From assembly GCA_026874595.1 (NCBI GenBank), contig CM049310.1, positions 15,786,058 to 15,850,057 of the forward strand: a stretch of 64,000 bases of DNA, written 5' to 3'. Below the pieces are notes generated by a model. The model had not been told where the DNA came from and searched no databases. It saw only the letters and a list, made by a program, of their open reading frames with translations. Shown here piece by piece: positions 36,092 through 46,554 of the stretch (position 1 is the first letter of the stretch; the number at the start of each line of letters is the position of its first letter). The translations under genes and the position numbers were made by a program. The DNA comes from Sipunculus nudus (lineage: Eukaryota > Annelida > Sipuncula > Golfingiida > Sipunculidae).

Positions 36092-36320
36092 TAGTGTTCT
36101 ATGGTCTAGGGGTAGAGCACAGGACTCAATACCGGGAGGTTGTGAGTTCAAATTTCAGCTGAGGAGCGGTTGGATTTTCATGGTCGGCTCCCACCAAGGG
36201 TAAGCGCTCTGAAGGCTTAATGCATAGGATGTGCCCCACGGCCATGTATCACTCACAAACGAGATTTGGATCCAAAACCGAAATGGAGCTCTTCAGATGT
36301 ACACACTTAGATTTAGAATG
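36092..36320 (+). mobile_element. tRNA-derived SINE, family A, copy with internal deletion
   Basis: The head has an A box (TGGTCTAGGGGTAGAGC, from 36102) and a B-box remnant (GTTCAAATT, 36146-36154). The body GGGTAAGCGCTCTG and CGGCCATGTATCACTCACAAA matches the minus-strand copy at 31449-31783. It then jumps to the tail CCAAAACCGAAATGGAGCTC. About 100-150 bp of the central body present in the 31-kb copy are missing, so this is either a subfamily or a deletion derivative. Confidence 0.8.
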
Positions 36321-36324
36321 ATAA

Positions 36325-36995
36325 AAGGCAGCATACAAAATGGAGGTCGTTACCTCTACCCAAAACATCTTCAAAATGACTGTTAAGATCAAAAAGTATT
36401 CCATATTCAACTCTGGATAGTAATTATTTCAAGTGCAGTGGGGGATTAGGAGGTTTAGAAAATACCTTTTATGCAGTTTTCTGTTCCTTGCTTACAATTC
36501 TTCAGCAATGGTCATATCCTGCCATCGTTCAAAAGTGAAATGGAACGACCACATTGTAAGAACCACTGCGTGAGGAGTGACCCTTAACTCTAGAAATTAC
36601 CCTTTTTTGCAGTGTTCTTTCCGATTTTTAATGTTAAACTCCGTTCATAGAGTTGTGAACTTACTGAAAGGCATCGATCCATAAATGTAAACTGTGAATC
36701 CGTCCCATCTCTGGATTTGCGTCTGAAACTACCAATAATATCATACGATTGTCCCGCAATGGATAATGGCATAACATCGTGTGGCTATTTATTAAATAAT
36801 ATATAAAGAAAAACGAAACAAACTACTAGAATAATTGATGACAAGTGGAGAGAAAACAATTTAATTCGCATATATTTCGCTGAAATTCCAAGTTTGGAAT
36901 TTCGGTTTCGTTTCTGATGTACAGTCATATTTTAATGCAATAATATTGTGTCAGATAGTTATGATTGATAACAATTGGTAACCGCGCCAGTTAAT
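36325..36995. other. Unique stretch
   Basis: No gene or repeat recognised. Confidence 0.5.
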
Positions 36996-36999
36996 GTCC

Positions 37000-37320
37000 A
37001 AGCTGGGTTCCGTCCAGGTCTCCATAAACATGATTACAGTAAAATCAACGGGACCACCACGTTACTAGGCAGCGCCTGATAATCTGATAAGAGCATAACA
37101 ATTCTCGTTTGGGATTTGTGATGAGAGTAAACACGGAGTGCTTCACCTGCGATTAACTATTGCTGTGGCAGCCAATTACAGCTCTACACAGCAGGTGCAT
37201 GCTAGTCGCGAATTATCGGTCATCAGAAAAATGATCGCGATCAAGCAGCAACGGTTTGTTTAATGGACATTTGGCCTCACAGAGGAAACAGGCAGCAGAT
37301 AAGATAACACATTGGTTCTC
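37000..37320. promoter_or_regulatory. Motif-dense block (candidate cis-regulatory block)
   Basis: Relatively GC-balanced, not repetitive and without an open frame. It holds many GATAA, CAATTA/GATTAA, GATTTGTGATGA-type and E-box-like words (CAGGTG near 37193, CACCTG near 37145). It resembles conserved enhancer blocks in texture only, so the call is inference. Confidence 0.22.
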
Positions 37321-37324
37321 ACAA

Positions 37325-38925
37325 TTTATTCAGTCTATGATGATTGAATACTGTAAAGTCGCACCAAAAATAATTTTTCTCCAAGACAAAAAAATATGAA
37401 GCAACTGGGTAATTTTTCTTCCTTTTAAAATAACTGGTCGACGCAAAATAGATTAAATTGTGCAAACTTGCAGGAAATATACATGAAAAACTTTCTATGG
37501 TTACTGAATTATTGTATATTTACAACACAAAGCGTCATCCATTTTCAACTCTACCTTTTAAACGGAAATTTTTCATATTAATACAAGTAATGATCACTCT
37601 GAAGGAGGCAAGACCAGCAATTATCAAAATTAATGCCGATGATTGGGTGCTTATTCGCCATAAAAAAATGTTACGTATAAAAGGTCGGAGTTAATTCTTA
37701 TTTTAGCTTTTGTCCGTGAGTATATAGCGCTGTTACTTATTATACTCGTATATAGTATTATATTGTGATATTTGGCACAAAGATTTCTATGGTTAAATAT
37801 AGGTCTTCTATCTTCAACAGTATATAAGACAGTTGCTCAAACCGAATACATGATGAGTTAAGCTTTGTGTTTATATAGCCGGCCATGATCGGCTTTGCCG
37901 TCCCGGGAGAAAAACTGCTTATTTAACCACCTGTGTTTGTCTAAACAAAGATTTAATCAGTATGCTTGGCAAAGATTCAGTCACTGATTAATGCGGCACT
38001 ATGTATATTTAAGCAACACCGCTTTGTGGAAAGGGGTGAGAACTCGCTATTAGCTACGAAATACCCATTAAAAACAGACAGCTTGAATAAAAGAGAAGAT
38101 AATATAAACAAACATGCATTTAAAGGTGATAACCTAATACACTCGTCATTATCATGCATTTATTCAAGCACCTCCAATAAAGAACATCCACAGGGTATTA
38201 TATGAAACATGGAACACAAATGGGCGAAAAAAAACATGAACTGCAGACATATTTTTAAGATATATATTGTGGAATTAATATGAATTTCTTACAAGTTTGT
38301 TGTTGCTTTAATGGGTTTAACGTTAGGTCATTAACAGTGAATGTAATGTTTTATGCTACCATTTTTATATGCATGTTCACGATATACATGACTCTATTAT
38401 CATTATAAGGTCTGACAGATTAAGTTTATATGTATGTATGACTATGATCATATGTATTTTAATGATAATGTATTTTATATGTATAAATTTCACAGGGCTT
38501 AGTGGAAGAACAGAATAACCTCTGAACAAGTTAACTTGTATAAATATATTAAAATAATAATAAAAAAATAATAAATAATAATAGTTGTAAATAAGCATAC
38601 AAAGCATCGACTTACACTGACGGTTTAAGTCCGTTACTTCAATGAAGAAGGTTCACTTGGTCATTCAGCAAAATATACAGAATGACTATACATTGTGTTT
38701 AACACTAATGTTCCTGTCGAAGAAGCAGCCTTAAATTTTCGTTTCATTTAAAAAAATCCTCACAACTGGCTCGTTTGACTAGACACAGCTGACATCATTT
38801 AACATAATGCGCATGCTCGTAAAACGAGTTCGTCATTTGATATATCTTAATTACCGAAGAAAGGGAGAAATATGTTGAAGGTGTCCATTCACCTGCTCCT
38901 TGAAAAAGATTTTTTTTTTCATGTT
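37325..38925. other. AT-rich stretch
   Basis: No gene. A TAATAA-rich tract lies at 38550-38590. Confidence 0.5.
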
Positions 38926-38929
38926 CCTC

Positions 38930-39320
38930 TTTGTATATTGTAATGATCTACGGGTAATTCTGGTTATGGAAAGTTCTTATAACGCCTCCGTGAAGGATGT
39001 ATAAACTTGTTTATCAACATGTTTGTAAACACAGCAATGTTGACAAAAGGGAAAACATATTTAACCTAAGGTGGTAGGTTGCATATATGTCGAGGAAGAA
39101 AGGTAATTTGCAAAGCTCTTGCTTATCTGACATGCCACCAGATGCCCTTGTTGAATTTGTTTTGATTATTTTGGCGTGCCCCTACATATTAAAAACACGT
39201 TGATATAAAAAAACAAGCAGCCTGTGTGTTTTGATACCCGAGTTTCCTGGCCTATTATTATAAAAGCTCCAAGGGATTACCTTTAGTTTATTAAGGTCAG
39301 ATAGGTGATTGGGCCCCTTT
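38930..39320 (+). repeat. Dispersed repeat E, copy 1
   Basis: Aligned in the same orientation with 50770-51150. Shared blocks include GTGAAGGATGTATAAACTTG / GTGACGGATGTACGAGCTTG, a TTTAACCTAAGGTGGT block present in both, GCCACCAGATG / GCCACTAGATG, CTGTGTG, and CCAAGGGATTACCTTTAGTT / TCAAGGGATTATCTTTAGTT. Identity is perhaps 70 percent with gaps. The ends are not precise and no terminal repeats were recognised. Confidence 0.75.
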
Positions 39321-39572
39321 AAATATTCATGTTCTGGCAAAAAAATCTGAATTTCAATGACATGGTAACTGAAAGTGATTCGGCTGTACACCAACAGTTG
39401 TAACCTCGTCAGCCTTAAGAACCATTTCACAAGCTGAGATCAAACTTGAGACCAAGACGATGGGATCCGAGACCTCGACAGTGAACATGAACCCAAGATA
39501 GAAGCAAGACATCTATACACCATAAAGGTAACCCAATTGATATCTACTCCCTTATATATAGAACAGTTATTT

Positions 39573-40168
39573 GGCTGTCCCACGTTGGCGACTTTGGAGG
39601 CGACTGCTGGTGGCAGGTAGCCGAAAGACAGGACCCCCGCTTCGACATAGTCTACGACAAGCTACAACAGGTTGACGCCTATGTGACGTCAAGCTGCCGA
39701 CAACCGGCGACACAATCGCCGCATCAAAAAACAAACTCCTACGACCACATCTACGACAATTTTCGACCACATTGGCGACAAGCTACGACACCAGAATTCA
39801 TGCTACGTCCATCTGCGGCAAGCTTCGACGAGTCTCGACCCTGTGCTACGTGAGGAGCCGGAGACAATGGTGGGTCCACGACAGCCGCAGACATCACCTA
39901 CGACAACCAACGTCACCTGGCGACAGCCTACGACAGCACCTACGACAACCAATGTCACTTAGCGACAGCCTACGACAGCATCTACGACAACCCACGTCAC
40001 CTGGCGAAAGCCTACGACAGCACCGACGCCAACTGAAGAAAGGCTACGCTGACTGGCGTCAAATAAGCTGTCGCCTGAGAATTTTGAACATGTTGAAAAT
40101 CCAGCGGCGACAGGTTAGAGCCCAAGAGCGCCTGTGGTCACCTGAACAGTCGCTTAAGTGGGATAGCC
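39573..40168. mobile_element. TIR element containing a CTACGACA-rich interior and 42-bp array
   Basis: The left end GGCTGTCCCACGTTGGCGAC (39573-39592) and the inverted right end GGCTATCCCACTTAAGCGAC (minus strand of 40149-40168) agree at 16 of 20 positions. The interior is CpG-rich and full of CGACAA/CTACGACA words, unlike the AT-rich surroundings. Open frames on both strands here start at non-ATG codons and encode only the repeat. It is probably a non-autonomous DNA element of about 596 bp. No target duplication was recognised. Confidence 0.6.
39896..40021. repeat. 42-bp tandem repeat, three copies
   Basis: Units starting ACCTACGACAACC lie at 39896, 39938 and 39980 with exact 42-bp spacing. 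A fourth, partial unit lies at 40022. The frame is preserved (14 codons per unit), but no ATG-initiated gene is evident. Confidence 0.92.
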
Positions 40169-40174
40169 CCATAT

Positions 40175-40960
40175 CTGTTCCTACAAAATATAAATACAGA
40201 AGACACCCTCATTCAGCAGCAGGTGTTTAATGGCTACTTGACTAACAAGAAGGAATTAAGATCACTACGATCATGTGGAATCCAAATTCTGTTTAGTCCC
40301 TAGACTGAAATCAATTGCCCCCTGTCCACGACAGAAACCAGGACTTCAAAGACCAGTCCATAAACCTATGATAATTTTAAACAAAAGGTCGAAATACTGG
40401 AATTCTCAAGTCACGTTTGTATTAAATTAATCAAAGTGCACTATTTGTCAGTGGATGTTTTTCGTATAATTTCATAATAATGTAATAGGTATTAATAATA
40501 ATAAGTCTAATATTGTAATGAATTACATCAACATAAAATCTTATAAATTCAATTAGTGTTAATATCATGCGGAATCTTTACGATAACATATCAATAAAGG
40601 TCGTTCGAGGAAAAATATTGAATGAGCCAATCTGAGGTTAACATATATGAATAAATCGGGGACGAAGGGAGCAAAGTACATACATATCTGTACCTCTATT
40701 TTCTGCAGGCCAAGGAACAGACATGGACATGGAACAAAATTTATAATAATTTTTTCCGCCCGACTGCTTAGAAACCCACATGGAATGATGAAAATACTTG
40801 ATAATCCATATTATACATAGTGAAATATGGAAAAAAATGACCCTCCCAGCCAGGTTGCTGACAAGGTACACTATGAATATGTTATGATGAATTCTATAAA
40901 AACTTATTCGTCATGTCAGGTGAGTTCACTGTTGGACTACGTCAGATTAGGTGTTTTAAT
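40175..40960. other. AT-rich stretch
   Basis: No gene or repeat recognised. Confidence 0.5.
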
Positions 40961-40962
40961 TC

Positions 40963-40981
40963 TTTTTTTTTTTTTTTTTTT
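40963..40981. repeat. Poly-T run (19 T)
   Basis: An uninterrupted T run with no attached retroelement identified on either side. Confidence 0.9.
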
Positions 40982-41441
40982 GCCCTCTGGCCTTCGATAT
41001 CGTAAAATGGACAAACTATACCATGCTCTGATAGTAAAAAAGTAAAAGTTGTAAATTGTGTGTGATCCAGCAGTCGAGATGCTTCAATTTTCAATCGAAT
41101 AAAGCATTGGAACGAATTAAGATTCGGCTTCAATGGTCCCAAATTGGACCAAATCAATTCCAGTCGTGACCATTATGTGTGACCATTATACAAATTGTCG
41201 ATCACATACAGGGTAGGATCTAAAATTTGTAAGGGATGGTCTTACCGTTTCCCTTAACCAAACCATTTAAAGAAAGTCATCAATTGCAGGTAGGATGTTT
41301 ATAGTGAAAATTCGGGGAGAGGGGGAGGGGAAAGAAATAGAAAAATTGTCTTTTATCCAGGACTTTGGTGGGGAGGGGAGGGACGGGATAAACCCACTAA
41401 ACCTTTGCTCTTTGGATCAGCCCGAGACATAGCAGCTGTGA

Positions 41442-41822
41442 CACGCCCGCCTTAACCTGGTTGTCAGTCGTTTGAAACCTTACGGTCTACTTAAATACAG
41501 TCTTGCTACATCTATCCGTGAAGCTAAGTCTATTCCGTCTTTCAAAAGAATGCTGACACGCACACTCCGGCATATGTAAATTCTTTTATATTTTTAAACC
41601 TGTATACCCCTTCTAGAGTTTTACCATCTTAGACCCATGTAATCATTAGGCATATATAATAATCTTGTAAAAATTCTACTGGGTCATCTACTGTTTATTA
41701 TATTGTATTAGTGCTGTTGTATTCGTTGTATCTCCTGTTTTCAATTGAATCAGGACCTCCTTGAAAAACAACACTTGCTGAATGAGCTATCCTGTTGAAA
41801 AATATTGAAATAAATAAATATA
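41442..41822 (+). pseudogene. 3' end of a 5'-truncated LINE (end of RT ORF plus 3' tail)
   Basis: An open frame ending at TAA (41577-41579) encodes a peptide with SLATSIREAKSIPSFKRML. That matches the C-terminus typical of Jockey/CR1/L2-type ORF2 proteins ('NSLP..IR...SI.SFKR.L'). Upstream the frame is closed by TGA at 41439-41441, so only about 45 codons remain. The 3' untranslated part ends with GAAAAACAACACTTGCTGAA, a CTATCCTGTTGAAAAA segment and a short ATAAATAAATA tail near 41822, as in many invertebrate LINEs. It is a dead, heavily 5'-truncated insertion. It need not be the same family as the fragment at 2.1-2.5 kb, with which it shares no overlapping region. Confidence 0.7.
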
Positions 41823-42034
41823 ATGTTACACATACCACGTATGGCACCACTAGAAGGTCTAGCCTTTGTAGAAGGCTGAGTATTACGCGCAAATGGAGTG
41901 TCCTCAGAAAGGTTAAACGAATATGATGTACCATAACAAAACAAATGAAGGGAATGTATGGCAGAGCAAGGGCATACAAAATGAGGCTCACATACCAAAA
42001 GTTTGACTTGCTTTCACGTGTTTACTTGTTATAA

Positions 42035-42240
42035 CACAAAATCCTGTGATTAATAATGCCTTTTTCTTAAAGTACAGCAAATCAATCGTGCAGACTCTTA
42101 TTCAAATTATCATTCACCGATTAACCAATAAGGAAGAGGTTTTCATCAGGACACAAAATGTAAAGCGATGGCAGAGGACCTCGTTTGAAATAAGGCCGAT
42201 ATATTTTATAAATGATTTTAACGAAAGGTGAATAAATAAC
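42035..42240 (+). repeat. Dispersed repeat D, copy 2
   Basis: Plus-strand counterpart of the minus-strand copy at 22300-22510. It begins GTGATTAATAATGCC and ends TTTATAAATGATTTTA then GGTGAATAAAT. The short open frames in the two copies encode recognisably similar peptides (both contain NK.EVFI/NK.GVFI and YFIN.F). That could mean a formerly coding element or simply shared ancestry. Confidence 0.6.
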
Positions 42241-42504
42241 ATTCATTTTGAAAACAACCAGTTCGCAGGTCAAATATAAAAACACAATAGTTTATACATT
42301 TTTTTTGCACCATTTCTGTGGTACCGGTAACAGAGGTCTCACTTTGGTTACGATCCCACAAACATTATACCTGCATGAAAGTTTACGCAGCAGAGCCGTA
42401 TCAATTTAGATATTGATAGTGTACATATTCTTGCAGTCGAGGTTTACAATGGTTAAAGAGTACAGGGGGCTGATCTTTTTAGCGAGTTCCATGGGGAACT
42501 AAGA

Positions 42505-42660
42505 TGAAATGATGCAATATTGTTCTATTTTCTACATTTTTAAGTCACAAAAGTAACAATATACCTACAGTTTAAATTTTATCATATTTTATCATATATA
42601 TGAAATCATGCAATATTGTTCTATTTTCTTTATTTTTAGGTCACAAAGGTAAAAATATAC
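42505..42660. repeat. Diverged tandem duplication, period 96
   Basis: ATGCAATATTGTTCTATTTT begins at 42512 and again at 42608, followed in both by TCACAAA and GTAA.AATATAC. About 60 bp are clearly duplicated. Confidence 0.85.
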
Positions 42661-42669
42661 AATAAATGT

Positions 42670-44920
42670 ATCAATTAATTCTTGTAACCAAGGCATGTCC
42701 TCATTGTCACAGCCATCTTCTGTGTACGTTCACTTCACTGAAGAGGACGGTTTTGTCGTACACTGGTATTTAGTTTAGAATACTGTATAATGATTAAAAA
42801 ATTTCATTTTTGTTACAGTTTGGCTCCGTTTTATACCAAGATAAAACGAAAGATTCAAACATCTTCATGTGAATTATTAAGCATCTATTGCCCGTAAGGT
42901 CTTTTTTATGTTTATTTAAGCTGTTCACTTTGAGCCTGTAATTATCATGACTCTAATTGTTAAGAAATCGGGCACGTGTTAAGTTACACTACAATGATAT
43001 CACGCCCCATGGTAAACTCTTTCACGTGGAGAGAATATGGTTTCACGAGCGCCATGGATGTGGCAAACCAGTAATAGCTACATTCGATACACTGCCCCTT
43101 AGAAAATACAAGCAAAGCGAATTGATTATACATGGTTTAATTGCTGACTTAAACCTACGCGTACACTGTGTATATATTTATATATAACAATACGGCGGAT
43201 TCAGGGGAGTTGTGTATCAATTTGTGACGTAATTCGGAAGATCATATTTAACCGTTGCAATCGGTTATTTTACGGTTAACAGTATTTTTCAAACAACACT
43301 TCACGCATTGTAGCCTCCATTTCATTTCTTAAGATATTTTAACTTAGTTATGTATAACTAGCTTGTTACTCACTGAGGCAAATATATGTTAACGGGTCCA
43401 GCTGAGCGCTGCTGTTTTATTTGCTGTATTTGATCTTGTTACTTCCCGGTCCTGTAATAGAGGTCATTGTTCGGGTCAGCCCGTTCAGTTTGAGCGTCGC
43501 ACCATCTGGTGGCGGCCAACGGAACTACAGCTAAAGGGCACATGCTGATTCATACTCCAGAAAAAAAAAACGCCCGCAGGTGGTTGTAACGTGGTTATAA
43601 GCTTATGGTAAGGGCGGTAAACGGCCCAGGTATATTAACTGATATATATCCGCCGAAATTCACATATGCGATTATTGGAAAATAAAAAAAAAATTCAACC
43701 CTAATGGTGAGGCAAACCTATATTTCCCCTTGCCTCTTTTCAGGTTTGTTTTTTAGCCTACTGTCCACTCTCTTTTGACTGTGCTCTTACGCCTCTATAT
43801 ATCAGAAAATCAATTGCCGGGGAATACAAATGCTTTGACATTTAATACCCCTGGTACGTTTTGTCTCTATTAATTATCAACATGTATATTTTTTTACAAG
43901 TACTATACTATTTTTAAATGTTTATACAATTTAACATTTCGACGAACCATTTATGAAACAGTAAAATGGGAAACAAAAAAAAATACTAGCAATCAAATGG
44001 CAAAATTCTCTAACAATAAAAATGTTATTATATGATCACTACCTTTGTCTTGCTTGGTGAAAACCTGATGTTATATACCAGATACCATAAATAGTATGAC
44101 TGGTTTGCAAAATATTCTAAATCAGTCACCCTTTAAAATCGGGTCCCGAAACGCCAGTGAAATGGATGTTTCGCTCGATAAAATTGTAGCGTGTTTGTTC
44201 GACGTAAAATATACTGTCTCTTTCGATGGCCTTGCAGTGGGTCGATAATGTTTTGTTGGTTCGCAACTATGGCAACTAGTATAGGTGGGCGACGGGACTG
44301 TGGTCAGGTTTTAGGTGCGCACGCATCCATACGGCCTAGATGTCAATAAGGGCAGATCGTATAGAAACATATTTGCAAAGTCGCTCTGCGTCACTTGCGG
44401 TTTTTAAGTGAACTGCTCCATTTCATCATTCATGTCGAAATGTTTTCTGGCGATATTTAAATTAAATTTTGTTTTTATTTTAATTTTAGCCTACATTGAG
44501 TTACATATTAGATGAAAACCTAATATGACATGAATTTTGTTTTCTAGAAATCTCTAATCAATCTGAATATTCACCCACAGTAGTGGCATCGACTCTTCTA
44601 TCCGTTAACTCAAAGCCGATTATTAATTAATCAATAATTGAATCAGGGAAGAAATAATTAATTTCAATTTTACACTGATAGTCATTATTATAACTTTTTT
44701 CTCTCTAGCTCATGCCTTTAAAGAAGGATGAACAATATATATTCTGGAGTAAGCTCTGTTGTTTAACATGGATGTCACTATTAATGCAACATTTACTGAA
44801 AACGCTGTTTTTCAGGAGAGAATTGAATTATTACTTTATTTGTTAATTGTTTAGGCAAGGCATATAATACAATATCCAACTTTGAACCATCTGGGAAGTT
44901 GACCTTTGATAGATTTGCCT
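42670..44920. other. Unique stretch
   Basis: No gene. A GC-richer patch at about 43380-43560 contains TGTTCGGGTC (43468-43477) and a CTCF-like motif (43499-43512). Confidence 0.45.
43499..43512 (-). promoter_or_regulatory. CTCF-like core motif (13 of 14)
   Basis: The minus strand reads CCACCAGATGGTGC, one mismatch to CCRSYAGRKGGCRS. It lies 21 bp from an inverted GACCCGAACA word (43468-43477), the same word that starts the element copies at 18.9-19.1 kb. By itself this is within chance expectation. Confidence 0.22.
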
Positions 44921-44924
44921 CTCA

Positions 44925-44926
<2 letters not shown>

Positions 44927-44981
<55 letters not shown>

Positions 44982-44990
44982 TATTTACAT
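44927..44990. repeat. (AT)n microsatellite
   Basis: About 24 AT units, a C interruption near 44976, then more AT. Confidence 0.95.
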
Positions 44991-44994
44991 CACT

Positions 44995-46520
44995 CAAAAG
45001 ATATAAGCGAATTGAGAATCAATTCGAAAGGTGATTAATAGTAGTGAATTTGAATCGAAAACCCATTAGCAATCCACAGGCCTAGTTTTTGGTTTAGCTG
45101 CTTTCGTTTTTAGAATGGTTGGAAATAAATATCAAATATCTAAATTAAATGTATATGTTTTCCCTTGTGAATCGTGTCCTTGCTTTCCGTCATTTGTATG
45201 GAAATGTTATAAAAATAAATACTTGGTTATCCTATATACATATCATTTATTACTTGATTCTTTAAAATATCACAGTATTGAGCTTGTCACTTGTTTTAAA
45301 AAATTATAAATCCTTCAGTTTTAAAACAATTTCCTACAAGGAAACAACTTCCCAGGTTACCATGCTGGTATAGTGAAAGAAATACCCGGCTTTGAGGCGA
45401 ACTTTCCTGTGAGGCAGACAAAATCTAAGTAATAATGAAGTAAACAAAGAAATGTTATTTAATCAGTCTCAAGATTTCATGTCACACAGACAGTCAGAAC
45501 ATCAGAAGCTGCTGACAAGTTAATTTATAAAAGTGAAGTCAAGAGAATCTTGTGAGAAATTAATAAATATAAATTATAGAAAATAAATGGCTATCTCAGC
45601 AATGGTTGTTTAAACAGGATAGTCTTTCCTAATAATTTGTGTAGAAAACAAGAAGAAACCGATAGAAGACTAGTAAAGAAAACCTCAAATATGTTGTTGG
45701 AGATTCACGGAAACCACATGCAGAAGGTGTCAAGGGAAATAACAAAATAACTGTTAGCAGGAAATTGTTTGCAGGAAACGTGACACGTGTCTATCTCAGA
45801 GATAGAAAAAAGTCTTACATCTGAATATATATGACTAAATCTACTATTTCCTTCCTTGATATATAATACAAAAACATCTACTTCAATCTGATAAACAAGC
45901 TTTATGTTATTTTCACACCTACATACGTATACAAGGCGGTTGATTAAACCCAAGTTCAAAGCCGAAGTTAATTTGTTTCGTTTTTATCAAACGGGATGAA
46001 TAATATAAACATGTTACAATTGAGTCTCGCTACATTTTTTTCATACCATAACAATTTTCATATTCAAACGATGAAAATGTGCATTCCATGCAAGTATAGA
46101 CAAGTTAAATGGCATACTGTCGAATATTAGAAAGGGGATGTAAAAATTCATTAATTCTTAAATTAAAGCTTTATAGAAGAATATGCAAACATAATTTAAT
46201 TGAGAAAACAAAAATAAAATAACATCATGGAGGGCCTATGCAATAGCAAGTGCTCAACAGTTCCAAGCTCTTTTTATCTTACCCAGAGGCCAATGATTAA
46301 ATTATCATACATATTAATTTTGACTAAACACATACACACACCTTGCCTTGGGTGTTATAGCACTCATTCCTGTATACATGTAGTTGGTGTACATATTAAA
46401 AAGAAAGATTACATTTTGCATGGAACTTTTCTATTTGTATCACCTAACAACCGTTATAAACACACCGTAATAAGTAAAATCAAAATCACTCCGATTCCGT
46501 CTTGTTCTCTCTTTTCATTA
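44995..46520. other. AT-rich stretch
   Basis: No gene or repeat recognised on either strand. Confidence 0.5.
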
Positions 46521-46522
46521 TT

Positions 46523-46550
46523 CCCCCCCCCCCCCCCCCCCCCCCCCCCC
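46523..46550. repeat. Poly-C run (28 C)
   Basis: The longest homopolymer in the window. An open frame through it is proline-rich for that reason alone. Confidence 0.95.
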
Positions 46551-46554
46551 ATGA

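Noticed and set aside
39772-40230. 152-codon plus-strand open frame, the longest in the window
   Set aside because: It begins at TTG and mostly translates the 42-bp tandem array and CTACGACA-rich interior of a TIR element.
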